This document shows positions 16,581-26,303 of a stretch of 64,000 bases of DNA, one piece after another. The notes under the pieces are model-generated. The model worked only from the letters and a program-made list of their open reading frames with translations, did no database searches and was not told the DNA's origin. Each line of letters begins with the position of its first letter. The stretch's first letter is position 1. This DNA is from DAISKN01 sp963716925 (GTDB taxonomy: Bacteria; Acidobacteriota; Vicinamibacteria; Marinacidobacterales; SMYC01): the NCBI GenBank assembly GCA_963716925.1, contig CAVQUX010000025.1:806001-870000 (forward strand). The letters run 5' to 3'. Both the position numbers and the translations under genes were made by a program.

Positions 16581-18559
16581 ACTCGTTCCTGAAGCTCGAC
16601 CCGCGCGTCCAGGTCAAGAACCCGGTGATGTTCATCGTCGAGATCGGGAGCCTTCTGAGCACGGTGGTCTTCGTCAACGAGCTTCTGACCGGAACCGGCA
16701 ATCCCCTGTTCACCGGTCAAATCAGCTTCTGGCTGTGGTTCACGGTGCTGTTCGCCAACTTCGCCGAAGCCATGGCCGAAGGAAGGGGAAAGGCGCAGGC
16801 GGCGACGCTGCGCCGCACCAAGGCGGAGACCCTGGCCACCCGCATACTCGAGGACGGCACCACTGAGGACGTTCCCGCGAGCTCGCTGCGAAAAGACGAC
16901 CTCGTTCTCGTCAGCGCCGGGCAGGTCATCCCCGGCGACGGGGAGGTGATCGAGGGGGTCGCCAGCGTGGACGAATCGGCGATCACCGGCGAGTCGGCGC
17001 CCGTGATCCGCGAGTCGGGCGGCGACCGGTCGGCGGTCACCGCCGGGACCCGGGTTCTCTCCGACTGGATCAAGGTCCGGGTCACGTCGAACCCCGGTGA
17101 GACGTTCCTCGACCGGATGATCGCCCTCGTCGAAGGGGCAGAGCGCCAGAAGACCCCGAACGAGATCGCCCTGGCGATCCTCCTGGCGGTGCTGACGCTG
17201 GTGTTCCTGTGCGTGGTGGTGACGCTCGAACCCTTCGCTCTCTACGGCGGCGAGTCCATCTCTCTCCCGGTGCTCGTCGCCCTTCTCGTTTGCCTCATAC
17301 CCACGACGATCGGCGCCCTCCTCTCCGCCATCGGCATCGCGGGGATGGACCGTCTCGTCCAGCACAACGTTCTCGCGATGTCGGGCCGCTCCGTCGAGGC
17401 GGCGGGAGACGTGAATACGCTGCTCATGGACAAGACGGGAACCATCACCCTGGGCAACCGCCAGGCGACGGCTTTCCTTCCTCTCCATGGCGTCGCCGAG
17501 TACCGGCTGGCGGAGGCGGCCCAGCTGGCGTCGCTCTCGGACGAAACCCCGGAAGGCCGGTCGATCGTCGTGCTGGCAAAGCAGAAGCACGGGATCCGCG
17601 GCCGGGAGCTCCGAACGCACGAGGCCACGTTCATTCCCTTCTCCGCACAGACCCGCATGTCGGGGGTGAACATCGACGGCCGCCAGGTTCGTAAGGGCGC
17701 CGTCGACTCCGTCATCCAGCTGCTCGCGGAATCGGACAGGAAAACCGCCGACGACCTTCGCGCCATCGCCGACCGGATCGCCCGCTCCGGCGGCACTCCC
17801 CTCGCGGTCGTCGAGAACGGGCGCGCCCTCGGCATCGTTCATCTCAAAGACATCGTCAAGGGAGGCATCCGGGAGCGCTTTTCCCATCTGCGCGCCATGG
17901 GGATCCGTACGGTGATGATCACCGGAGACAACCCGCTGACCGCGGCCTCGATCGCCGCAGAGGCGGGGGTGGACGATTTCATGGCCGAAGCCTCTCCCGA
18001 GGACAAGCTCGCGCTCATCCGGAAGGAGCAGGCCGCCGGGCGGATGGTGGCGATGACCGGAGACGGCACCAACGACGCTCCGGCGCTCGCCCAGGCCGAT
18101 GTCGGCGTCGCGATGAACACCGGGACCATGGCCGCCAAGGAAGCGGGCAACATGGTGGACCTCGACTCGAACCCGACGAAGCTCATCGAAATCGTCGAGA
18201 TCGGAAAGCAGCTCCTCATGACCCGGGGCGCTCTCACCACGTTCTCCATCGCCAACGACGTCGCCAAGTACTTCGCGATCATCCCCGCGATGTTCATCCT
18301 CGCGTTCCCCCAGCTCGGATTGTTGAACGTGATGGGGCTCGCGACCCCGGAGTCGGCCATCCTCTCGGCGGTGATCTTCAACGCGATCGTCATCATCGCT
18401 CTCATCCCGCTGGCGCTGCGAGGAGTCCGCTACCGCCCTCTCGGCGCCGCTGCGATACTGAGGCGGAACATGCTGATCTACGGCCTCGGCGGCATCGTGG
18501 CCCCGTTCTTGGGAATCAAGGCCATCGACCTGCTTCTGACGGCGGTGGGGCTCGCTTGA
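16519..18559 (+). CDS. kdpB: KdpB, P-type ATPase subunit (one frameshift near the start)
   Basis: ATG 16519 follows GGAGG. A one-base shift between about 16523 and 16540 joins MTA to RKISPWDPEIFRGAIVDSFL, KLDPRVQVKNPVMFIVEIG and the long downstream frame, giving about 680 residues, the usual KdpB length. Catalytic features are intact: actuator TGESAPV, phosphorylation site DKTGTIT, nucleotide-binding FIPFSAQTRMSGV and KGAVDSV, hinge MTGDGTNDAPALAQADVGVA, and the C-terminal membrane segments. KdpB hydrolyses ATP and drives potassium translocation through KdpA. It ends the operon, 20 bases before the Tat-isomerase gene. If the frameshift is real, translation could still start at ATG 16625, but the product would lack about 35 residues. 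Confidence 0.9.
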
Positions 18560-18579
18560 CGGGATGATAGGAGGGCGAC

Positions 18580-19407
18580 ATGGTGCATCGAAGGACGGTG
18601 ATTGGCGGCCTCGGGGCGATGGCGCTCGGCGGAATTCGTCCGGCGCGTGCCGAAAGGCTGCGGACGATCGGTCTCCAGCTCTATACCGTGAGACGGGACC
18701 TGGAGAAGGACTTCGAGGGAACGCTTTCCCAGGTGGCGGAAGTGGGGTTCCGGGAGGTGGAGACCGCCGGGCTCTTCGGGCGCAGCCCCGCGGACGTTCG
18801 GGCGACCCTGGAGCGCCACGGTCTGAAAGCGTCCTCGATGCACGTCGATCTCCCGGAGATCGAGAAGGGCTTCGCCGGCACTCTCGAGACCGGGAAAACG
18901 CTCGGGGTCAGCTACGTAATCTGCGCCTGGCTCGCACCCGGCGAGCGCGAGAGCCTCGACCTCTACAAGCGGCATATCGAGACGTTCAACCGCGCGGGAG
19001 AAGAAGCGAAGAAAGCGGGCATACAGTTCGGCTTTCACTGCCACGACTTCGAGTTCGTCCCTCTCGAAGGCGTCGTCCCCTATGACCTTCTTCTGAAGGA
19101 GACGGAGGCGTCTCTGGTCCAGATGGAGATGGATCTCTACTGGATCACCAAGGCCGGAGCCGATCCCCTGCACTACTTCCAGGAGTACCCGGGTCGCTTC
19201 CCGCTGGTGCACGTCAAGGACATGGACCGCACTCCACAGAAGAATTTCACCGAGGCGGGAAAAGGGGTGGTGGACTTCAAGCGGGTTTTCGCCCAGGCGA
19301 AGCTCGGGGGAATCCGCCACTACTTCGTGGAGCAGGACGAAACGCCGGGTCCCGCCATCGAGAGCGCACGAGAGAGCTTCCGGTACCTCGAGAGCCTCGA
19401 CTTCTGA
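18580..19407 (+). CDS. Tat-exported sugar phosphate isomerase/epimerase-like TIM barrel
   Basis: 275 residues from ATG 18580 with AGGAGGG upstream. A twin-arginine leader (HRRTVIGGLGAMALGG) precedes an AP-endonuclease-2-type TIM barrel: TIGLQLYTVRRDLEKDFEGT, VAEVGFREVETAGLFG, GFHCHDFEFVP, VQMEMDLYWITKAG, PLVHVKDMD and HYFVEQDET. The Glu, Asp, His and Glu residues in these phrases fit the divalent-metal site of xylose-isomerase-like enzymes. Exported members often act on 3-keto or other oxidised sugars together with GMC/gluconate-dehydrogenase-type enzymes such as the pair at 27430-29736. The link is inference, and the substrate is unknown. Confidence 0.8.
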   Translation: MVHRRTVIGGLGAMALGGIRPARAERLRTIGLQLYTVRRDLEKDFEGTLSQVAEVGFREVETAGLFGRSPADVRATLERHGLKASSMHVDLPEIEKGFAGTLETGKTLGVSYVICAWLAPGERESLDLYKRHIETFNRAGEEAKKAGIQFGFHCHDFEFVPLEGVVPYDLLLKETEASLVQMEMDLYWITKAGADPLHYFQEYPGRFPLVHVKDMDRTPQKNFTEAGKGVVDFKRVFAQAKLGGIRHYFVEQDETPGPAIESARESFRYLESLDF

Positions 19408-19439
19408 CGCGCTCCGTAGAGTAGAATCGCGCCGTCCTC

Positions 19440-20654
19440 ATGGAGCCGGCGTTTCAGAATCCCTCCCTTCTCTGGCGCAATCCCGGCCCGAAGTCCGCCT
19501 ACGACGTCGTGATCGTCGGTGGCGGGCTCCACGGCCTCGCGACCGCGTACTACCTCGCGAAGAATCACGGTATTCGCAACGTCGCGGTTCTCGAGCGCGG
19601 CTGGCTCGGGAACGGGAACGCGGTCCGGAACACGACGATCATCCGTTCCAACTACCTGCGGGACGACAGCATGCCGCTCTACGAGCTCTCCCTGAAGCTG
19701 TGGGAGACCCTCGCGGCGGAGCTCGACTACGACATGCTCTTCGACCAGCGGGGCGTCCTCGCGCTCGCGCACACCACGGCGGAGGCGAACGACGCGAGGC
19801 GGACGGTCTATGCCAACCGGCTCCACGGAATCGATGCGGAGTGGCTCGAGCCCCGGGAGGTCAAAGCGTTCTGCCCGATCCTGAACATCTCCCGGGAGGT
19901 GCGCTATCCCGTGGTCGGCGCCTCGCTGCAGCGCCGGGGCGGCATCGCGCGCCACGACCTCGTGATGTTCGCGCTCGCGCGGGCCGCGAGCGCGAGAGGA
20001 ATCGATCTCCTCCAGGGCTGCGAGGTCACGGGCTTCCGAATCGAGAACAACCGCATCCAGGGGGTCGAGACCTCGTTCGGAACCATCGCCGCCGGCAAGG
20101 TCGCCCTCGCCGGCGCGGGACGGACGCCGCTTCTCGCGCGGATGGCGGGGTTCGACCTCCCCATCCAGAGCACGCCGCTCCAGGCCCTGGTGTCCGACGG
20201 CCTCGAGCCCGTCTTGAACTGCGTCGTCATGTCCGGACTCCTCCACGTCTACGTGAGCCAGGCGAAGAACGGAGGGCTGGTCATGGGGGCCGCGCGCGAC
20301 AACTACGTCTCCTATGCCCAGCGCGGCTCGCTCAACATCCTCGAGTGGCAGATCCAGGCGGCGCTCGAGCTCTACCCCATCATGAGCCGTGCCCACATGC
20401 TCCGCACCTGGGCGGGGATCGTCGACGTGAGCCCCGATGCGTCGCCGATCATCGGCCGGACTCCCGTCGAGAACCTGTTCGTCAACTGCGGGTGGGGCAC
20501 CGGGGGCTTCAAGGCGACGCCGGTTTCGGGATACGTATATGCCCACACTCTCGCTCACGGCGAGCCTCATGCGCTGAATGCCGCGTTCTCGCTGGAACGG
20601 TTCGAGACCGGAGCCCTCATCGACGAGCACGGCGCCGCGGCGGTGGCGCACTAG
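19440..20654 (+). CDS. soxB: Sarcosine oxidase beta subunit
   Basis: 404 residues. The N-terminal Rossmann motif VVIVGGGLHGLATAYYLAKN binds FAD. The phrase NTTIIRSNYLRDDSMPLYE is typical of the beta subunit, and GIARHDLVMFALARAA contains His172, at the position where FMN is covalently attached in characterised beta subunits. The C-terminal PIIGRTPVENLFVNCGWGTG completes the DAO fold. It oxidises sarcosine to glycine, passing the methyl group toward tetrahydrofolate within the heterotetramer. It is followed by the delta, alpha and gamma genes with 1-base spacing or overlaps, so it heads a soxBDAG operon. Confidence 0.93.
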   Translation: MEPAFQNPSLLWRNPGPKSAYDVVIVGGGLHGLATAYYLAKNHGIRNVAVLERGWLGNGNAVRNTTIIRSNYLRDDSMPLYELSLKLWETLAAELDYDMLFDQRGVLALAHTTAEANDARRTVYANRLHGIDAEWLEPREVKAFCPILNISREVRYPVVGASLQRRGGIARHDLVMFALARAASARGIDLLQGCEVTGFRIENNRIQGVETSFGTIAAGKVALAGAGRTPLLARMAGFDLPIQSTPLQALVSDGLEPVLNCVVMSGLLHVYVSQAKNGGLVMGAARDNYVSYAQRGSLNILEWQIQAALELYPIMSRAHMLRTWAGIVDVSPDASPIIGRTPVENLFVNCGWGTGGFKATPVSGYVYAHTLAHGEPHALNAAFSLERFETGALIDEHGAAAVAH

Positions 20655-20655
20655 C

Positions 20656-20913
20656 ATGCTTCTGATCGCGTGCCCCTATTGCGGGCCCCGGGAAGAGAAC
20701 GAGTTCCGCTACGGGGGCCAAGGGGTTCCGATCCCGTTCGAGGCCGACGACCGCACCTGGGCGCGTTTTCTCTATTACCGGGACTCCCCCGCCGGTCCGT
20801 TCACCGAGCGCTGGGTGCATACCCATGGCTGCCGGCAGTGGTTCTACGTCCGGCGCGATACACTCAGCCACGAGATCTCCGCCACCGGCAAGCTCGACGA
20901 GGAGCCGAGGTGA
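20656..20913 (+). CDS. soxD: Sarcosine oxidase delta subunit
   Basis: 85 residues beginning MLLIACPYCGPREENEFRYG. The CPYC pair and the later HTHGCRQWFYVRRDT supply the Cys/His ligands of the zinc site seen in delta subunits. FEADDRTWARFLYYRDSPAG and the C-terminal RRDTLSHEI segment are family signatures. It is a small structural subunit bound between alpha and beta. The stop overlaps the GTG start of soxA (GTGA). Confidence 0.93.
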   Translation: MLLIACPYCGPREENEFRYGGQGVPIPFEADDRTWARFLYYRDSPAGPFTERWVHTHGCRQWFYVRRDTLSHEISATGKLDEEPR

Positions 20914-23720
20914 GGCGACTCGCCGAAGGCGGCCGCATCCGGCGGGACCGTCCGCTGCGCTTCACCTGGGACGGCCGCGAGCTCACTGGCTACGAAGGCG
21001 ACACCCTGGCCTCGGCGCTGCTCGCGTCCGGCGTCGACGCGGTGGGAACGAGCGCTTCGCACGGCCGGCCCCGCGGAATGACGAGCGCGGGAATCGAGGA
21101 AGCGAGCGGGTTCGCCCAGATTCTCTCGGGAGGCGCGAGCGAGCCTCTCGTCCGCATGACGGCAGTCACGCTCTATGAGGGTCTTGGGGCGGAGAGCCGG
21201 AGCTCGAAGGGCGTTCTCTCGAGCGACACGGACCCCGGCCGATTCGACAAGCGATACGCGCACTGCGACGTTCTCGTCGTCGGCGCCGGCCCGTCGGGAA
21301 TCGCCGCGGCGCTCGTCGCCTCCGCGGCCGGTTCCAGGGTGATGCTGGTCGAGGCGGACGACGAGGCGGGCGGGGCGTTGCTAAGAGACGGCGAGCTTCC
21401 AGAGTGGGTGGAACGATCGCTCGCCAGGCTGACGGCCGCCCCCGAGACGCGGGTGCTCACGTCGGCGACCGCGGCGATGATGCTCGATCAGAACGGGGCG
21501 ATCGTCGTCCAGCGAATCGGCTGCCGGCTTTCCGCGAGCGCGCGGCAGGGGCTGAGCGAGCAGCGGCTCTGGCAGGTGCGCGCGAAGGCGATCGTGATCG
21601 CCACCGGCGCCCTCGAGCGGCCGATCGTTTTTCAGGACAACGACCGGCCGGGGGTGATGCTCGCCTCGGCCGCGCGGGTGTATCTGCGCCGCCACGCGCT
21701 CGCGCCCGGGCGCGGGACTGTCTTCACCACGACCGACGACGGCTACCGGACCGCTCTCGATTGGCACGCCGCCGGAGTGGAGGTGGCCGGCGTCATCGAT
21801 CCTCGCCCCCGGGGGCGAGGAGAGCTTCCGCAGAAGGCTGTGTCGGCAGGCATTCGCGTGGCGCGCGAGTCGGTGGTCGAGACGACGTTCGGCGACGAGA
21901 CCGGCCGCCTTCGTGCCGTACGCGTACGGACGCCCACCGGCAGCGAGGAGATCCGGACGGACCTTCTCGCGGTTTCGGGAGGGTACGAGCCTTTCCTCGA
22001 CCTCCACCTGCAGAGACGAGGACCCACCCGGTACGACCCGACGCTCGGCGCGCCCGTGGCGTCTTCGGCCCTCCCCGGCCAGTGGATCGCGGGCGCCGCC
22101 AACGGAGCGACGACCGTCGCCGACTGCCTCGAGGACGGCGCACGCGCCGGTCGCGAGGCGCTCGCGGCGGTGGGCTTCACCGCTAAGGATTGGACTTCAC
22201 CGCCCGCCGCGCGCCTCGAAGAGGATGAACCGTTTCTTCTCTTCCGCGTGCCTGCGCCGGATGGTGACGAGTCGCGGTCGTTCGTCGACCTCTTCCGCGA
22301 CGGCACCCTCCTCGGGGTCGAGCGCGCGGTCGGAGCCGGCATCCGGCACATCGAGCACGTCAAGCGGTACACCGTCATCGGCACCGGAGTCGAGCAGGGT
22401 CGAAGCGCGAAGACGAACGCGGCGGCTCTGACCGCTTTCCTTACCGAGCGTCCCCTCGCATCGGTGGGTACGTCGGGAAGCCGCCCGCCGGTCGAGCCCC
22501 TTTCGTTTCGTCTCCTCGCCGGGCGCGCGACGGGCGAGAGGTTCGAGCCCGTCCGCACCACCGCGATCCATGGCGCGCACCTGGCCCGGGGCGCGGTCTT
22601 CGAGCCCTCCGGCCAGTGGCTCCGTCCGAACCATTACCCGAAGATGGGCGAGTCGATGGAAGACGCGGTCCGGCGAGAGTGCCGGGCCGCCAGAGGCGCG
22701 GTCGCGGTCATGGACGTCTCCACCCTCGGGAAGATCGACGTGCGCGGCCCCGACGCCGTGTGGTTCCTGGAGCAGCTCTATGCGAACGCCATCGCGACGA
22801 TCCCCGTGGGCAAGGCCCGCTACGGCGTGATGTGCCGGCTGGACGGCTCGATACTCGACGACGGCGTCGTCATGCGCACCGGAAACGACCGATTCTTCAT
22901 TACCGCCTCCACCGGTCATGCGGGCGCGGTCGTCGATTGGATGGAGGAGTGGCTTCAGACGGAATGGCCCGGCCGCCGCGTCTTCGTGACGTCGCTTACG
23001 GAGCAGCTATCGACCCTCGCCGTCGTCGGCCCGAAATCGCGAGACGTGCTCGGGGAGCTCTCCCCCGGTCTCGACCTGTCGAAAGAAGCGTTTCCGTTTC
23101 TCGCCGTCAGAAGGGCGACGGTCGCGGACGTTTCCGACGCCCAGATCGCGCGCGTGAGCTTCTCCGGGGAGCTGGCCTTCGAGGTGAGCGTTCCCTGGGA
23201 CCTCGGTGCCGCGCTCTGGAGCAAGGTCCTCGCCGCAGGCGAGCCCTTCGGAATCCAGCCCTATGGGCTCGAGGCCCTTCAGGTGCTTCGAAGCGAGAAG
23301 GGCTACATCATCGTCGGACAGGACACCGAGGCGACCACGACCCCGTTCGACGCCGGCCTCGGGTGGCTGGTGGCGAGGGAGAAAGACTTCGTCGGAAAGC
23401 GCTCCTTCGCGCGGCCCGCTCTGCGGGCGCTGGATCGGCCGCAGCTCGTGGGGTTCCTTCCGGAGGAGACGAGCTTCGTGCTCCCCGAAGGGGCGGGTCT
23501 GGTGTCGACGGTCTCGGCTCCGCCGATTGCGATTCAAGGTCACGTCACGACCAGCCATTGGAGCGAGACCCTCGGACGGTCGTTCGGCCTCGCCCTGGTG
23601 AAGGGAGGGCGCGCCCGGCACGGGGAGACGCTCTACGCACCCATCGAGGACCGAGTCGTTCCGGTCCTTCTGGTCGACCCGGTTCACTACGACAAGAAAG
23701 GAGCGCGCCGCGATGGATGA
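20910..23720 (+). CDS. soxA: Sarcosine oxidase alpha subunit
   Basis: 936 residues from GTG 20910, which overlaps the soxD stop; the frame is open further upstream, but that would lie inside soxD. Domain order: an N-terminal 2Fe-2S-fold-like domain (FTWDGRELTGYEGDTLASAL), a NAD-binding domain (CDVLVVGAGPSGIAAALVAS; VIATGALERPIVFQDNDRPG) and a C-terminal GcvT-like folate-binding domain. The last covers GAVAVMDVSTLGKIDVRGPD, RYGVMCRLDGSILDDGVVMR and GLEALQVLRSEKGYIIVGQD. It transfers the sarcosine methyl group to tetrahydrofolate. It overlaps soxG by 8 bases. Length and domain set are those of intact alpha subunits. Confidence 0.93.
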   Translation: MRRLAEGGRIRRDRPLRFTWDGRELTGYEGDTLASALLASGVDAVGTSASHGRPRGMTSAGIEEASGFAQILSGGASEPLVRMTAVTLYEGLGAESRSSKGVLSSDTDPGRFDKRYAHCDVLVVGAGPSGIAAALVASAAGSRVMLVEADDEAGGALLRDGELPEWVERSLARLTAAPETRVLTSATAAMMLDQNGAIVVQRIGCRLSASARQGLSEQRLWQVRAKAIVIATGALERPIVFQDNDRPGVMLASAARVYLRRHALAPGRGTVFTTTDDGYRTALDWHAAGVEVAGVIDPRPRGRGELPQKAVSAGIRVARESVVETTFGDETGRLRAVRVRTPTGSEEIRTDLLAVSGGYEPFLDLHLQRRGPTRYDPTLGAPVASSALPGQWIAGAANGATTVADCLEDGARAGREALAAVGFTAKDWTSPPAARLEEDEPFLLFRVPAPDGDESRSFVDLFRDGTLLGVERAVGAGIRHIEHVKRYTVIGTGVEQGRSAKTNAAALTAFLTERPLASVGTSGSRPPVEPLSFRLLAGRATGERFEPVRTTAIHGAHLARGAVFEPSGQWLRPNHYPKMGESMEDAVRRECRAARGAVAVMDVSTLGKIDVRGPDAVWFLEQLYANAIATIPVGKARYGVMCRLDGSILDDGVVMRTGNDRFFITASTGHAGAVVDWMEEWLQTEWPGRRVFVTSLTEQLSTLAVVGPKSRDVLGELSPGLDLSKEAFPFLAVRRATVADVSDAQIARVSFSGELAFEVSVPWDLGAALWSKVLAAGEPFGIQPYGLEALQVLRSEKGYIIVGQDTEATTTPFDAGLGWLVAREKDFVGKRSFARPALRALDRPQLVGFLPEETSFVLPEGAGLVSTVSAPPIAIQGHVTTSHWSETLGRSFGLALVKGGRARHGETLYAPIEDRVVPVLLVDPVHYDKKGARRDG

Positions 23721-24240
23721 GCCGACCCTCGTCCCTCTCGGACCGCGCTCTCAGATCGACTTGCGCGCCCGAGGCGGCGCCGTCGAGCGCGTGGCGAAGT
23801 ATCTTTCGATCCCCGCCCTCCCCGCGCCCAACCGTTTCGTCGCGACCCCACGGGGAGACTGCTTCTGGCTCGGACCCGAGGAGTGGCTCGTCGTCGGTCC
23901 CCCGTCCTCGCGCGCGGAGACCCTGGAGGCGCTGGAACGAGCGGTCGGGCCCGAAGACGGGGCCGCCGTCGACCTGTCGGCGAGCCGTGTCCTTTTCGAG
24001 CTCCAAGGTCCGAAAGCGCGAGACGTTCTCGCCAGCTGCTGCGCCCTGGACCTCCATCCGCGAGTCTTCGAGCCCGGAAGCTGCGCCCAGACCCTCCTGG
24101 CCAAAGCCCAGGTGCTCCTGAGCAACGTGGACGGTGCCCCGACCTACCGGCTCCTCGTCAGACCGTCTCTTGCCGAGTATGTCGTCTCCTGGCTTGTCGA
24201 CGGGATCGAGGGCGTTCGGGCCGAGCCGGAATCGTTCTGA
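23713..24240 (+). CDS. soxG: Sarcosine oxidase gamma subunit
   Basis: 175 residues, GcvT-N-like fold, showing PNRFVATPRGDCFWLGPEEW, AAVDLSASRVLFELQGPKAR, LLAKAQVLLSNVDGAPTYRL and LLVRPSLAEYVVSWLVD. These match the gamma subunit that caps the alpha subunit folate domain. It begins inside the end of soxA, so it is translationally coupled. It closes the operon; the 119 bases to the convergent ligD gene hold no clear terminator. No glyA, folD or purU neighbours are present, unlike many sox operons. Confidence 0.9.
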   Translation: MDEPTLVPLGPRSQIDLRARGGAVERVAKYLSIPALPAPNRFVATPRGDCFWLGPEEWLVVGPPSSRAETLEALERAVGPEDGAAVDLSASRVLFELQGPKARDVLASCCALDLHPRVFEPGSCAQTLLAKAQVLLSNVDGAPTYRLLVRPSLAEYVVSWLVDGIEGVRAEPESF

Positions 24241-24359
24241 TCGTACCGAGCGGGGGCGAACGGCGCAGTTACCCTCTATCTCGCTCGAGAGAGCGCCGGT
24301 TCGGGACGTCCGCCCGGCTCCACAGGGGCGTTCCGTCAATGTTCCTGAAGACGAACTTC

Positions 24360-26123
24360 TTACGACTGGCGTCGCCCGGCCAGCCTCCGCAAGCGCTCCA
24401 TGGGACGGCGCAGCGAGCGTCCGCGCCGGTATAGAGCCGACCACAGGTCCCCGACGCGGGCGACGCGGCTCGGAAGAGTCCGCAGGGTGAACGTCCGGGG
24501 CCCGGCCTCGCCGCTCTCGACTTCCTCCCAGGTACAGGGCGCGGACACGGGCGCGCCCGACTTCGGCCGCACGGCATAGGCCGCGGCGAACGTCGCGCTG
24601 TATCCGTTTCGTCCGGTGTCGATGAAAATGCGCCCTTCGCGGTCTGCCTTGCTGAACTCCTGCGTGAGGTTGCCCGGCTGGCGCTCCACGAGGAGGGTTC
24701 CGACTTCGACCGCGAAGCGGGACACCTCGCCGAAGTCCGCCCTCCTGTCGAGCGGGACGACGATGTGGAAGCCTTTGGAGCCCGAGGTCTTCACCCAGCT
24801 CGGAAGCCCGAGCTCGTCGAGGAGCTCGCGAAGTCCGAGCGCCGCCTTCCGGAGAATGTCCGGGACCTCTGCCGACGGGTCGAGGTCGAAGACGCAGAGA
24901 TCGGGATGGAAGAGATTCGGCGCGCGGGATGCCCACACGTGCGGTGTGACGCAGTTCTGGTTGGCGAGCCAGAGAAGCGATCGCTCGTCGCCGACGAGCG
25001 GATGGCGAACCATACCGTCCTTCTTCGGGACCTCGACCCGCGAGAGCCATCCGGGAGCGCCCCTTTTGACGTCTTTCTGGAAGAAACCCTTCGCGCCGAT
25101 GCCAGCCGGGTACCGCTCCATGGTGATCGGACGCCCGCGCATGTGCGGCAGCATGAACGGTGCGATCGTCTCGTAGTACGAGGCGAGCTCACCCTTGGTT
25201 ATCCCGTCCTCGGGGAACAGCACCTTCTCGGGGTGCGTGATCAAGGACTCTCCCGCACGACCTCGCGCGCCGACTTGTCGGCGCGAACGCCGAGGAACCG
25301 CGGATGGCGGAGCTTTCCGTGCACCGTCCACTCGATGAACGCCGACCTGCACCACGATCTCGGGACGCGCCCAGTGAGCGCCCGCGCGGGGAAGTCCGAT
25401 CGCCCGGGTGAAGGGAGGCGTCGGGATCTCCAGGCTCGAAAGCCGGCGTCGAAGCGAAAGGAGCAGCTTCGTGTCGAAGCCCGTGCCCACTTTCCCGGCG
25501 AAGACGAAGTCCGGGCCGTCGAAGTAGCCGACGAGAAGCGCCCCGAGACCCACCCGTCCCCCGCGCGGATCGGTGAACCCGCCCACCACGAGCTCCTGCG
25601 TCGCCTCGCACTTCATCTTCAGCCAGTGCGGGGAGCGCCGATGCTCGTACCGGGAGTCGCGGCGCTTGGCGATGACGCCTTCCCAGCCCTCGCTGCAGGC
25701 GTGCTCCCACGGGGCAGCGCCTTCCACCGCCGCCACCCGCCGCAGGGGGGAGCGAAAGGGCAAGCGGCCCAGGACCGCTCGACGGGTCTCGAGCGGCAGC
25801 GAGGTGAGGATCTTCCCCTCGAGCCACAGGACGTCGAACACGTGGTACCCCACCTCGGCCGCTCTACCCCATACGCCGGTGGCCTCGCCATCGAGGATCA
25901 CGTCGCGAAGGGGCAGGTTCGCGATCGCCTCGACGACGGATGGATAGGACGCGTTTTGCGGCAATCGGTTCCGGGACAGCAGACGAACCTCGTGGCCGTT
26001 CTTGAAGGCGAGCATGCGGATGCCGTCGAGCTTGCGCTCGAAGATCCACTCCGGCCCGGTGAACCGTTCCTGGGTGAGCGTCGCCGCCATCGGCTCGAGC
26101 CAGTCGGGAAAGGCGTCCCCCAT
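24360..26123 (-). CDS. ligD: ATP-dependent DNA ligase D (ligase plus polymerase domains)
   Basis: About 587 residues from ATG 26123. The N-terminal adenylation domain has the nucleotide-accepting lysine in FERKLDGIRMLAF (Lys31) and DVILDGEATGVWG, EGWEGVIAKRRDSRYEH and WLKMKCEATQELVVGGF. The C-terminal half is a LigD-type primase/polymerase (VLFPEDGITKGELASYYE, NLFHPDLCVFDLDPS, SWVKTSGSKGFHIVVPL, GRIFIDTGRNGYSATFAAAY). Between about 25250 and 25345 the sequence is out of frame (correct frame: AFIEWTVHGKLRHPRFLGVR), then returns, so two compensating indels are present. The 3'-phosphoesterase domain is absent, and no Ku gene is in the window. Role: non-homologous end joining. Confidence 0.88.
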   Translation of the reverse strand: MGDAFPDWLEPMAATLTQERFTGPEWIFERKLDGIRMLAFKNGHEVRLLSRNRLPQNASYPSVVEAIANLPLRDVILDGEATGVWGRAAEVGYHVFDVLWLEGKILTSLPLETRRAVLGRLPFRSPLRRVAAVEGAAPWEHACSEGWEGVIAKRRDSRYEHRRSPHWLKMKCEATQELVVGGFTDPRGGRVGLGALLVGYFDGPDFVFAGKVGTGFDTKLLLSLRRRLSSLEIPTPPFTRAIGLPRAGAHWARPEIVVQVGVHRVDGARKAPPSAVPRRSRRQVGARGRAGESLITHPEKVLFPEDGITKGELASYYETIAPFMLPHMRGRPITMERYPAGIGAKGFFQKDVKRGAPGWLSRVEVPKKDGMVRHPLVGDERSLLWLANQNCVTPHVWASRAPNLFHPDLCVFDLDPSAEVPDILRKAALGLRELLDELGLPSWVKTSGSKGFHIVVPLDRRADFGEVSRFAVEVGTLLVERQPGNLTQEFSKADREGRIFIDTGRNGYSATFAAAYAVRPKSGAPVSAPCTWEEVESGEAGPRTFTLRTLPSRVARVGDLWSALYRRGRSLRRPMERLRRLAGRRQS

Positions 26124-26303
26124 GAACGCATCATTCCCGCGATCGGGCCGGCCACGCAAGGCCGGGCTCAGCGGCCGATCGACGGGACTGCCGTGACCGC
26201 CCCGGCGAAGCGCAGGCGACCCAACTATGCCGGCCAGTCGGATCGATCTCTCGTGCCCGCGGGCAGACTGCAGCGGAGCGGCGGAACCGCGCCGCCGTCT
26301 AGC

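Noticed and set aside
24241..24359. Terminator between convergent soxG and ligD
   Set aside because: Only a five-base CGCTC/GAGCG stem without a T run is present, which is too weak to call.
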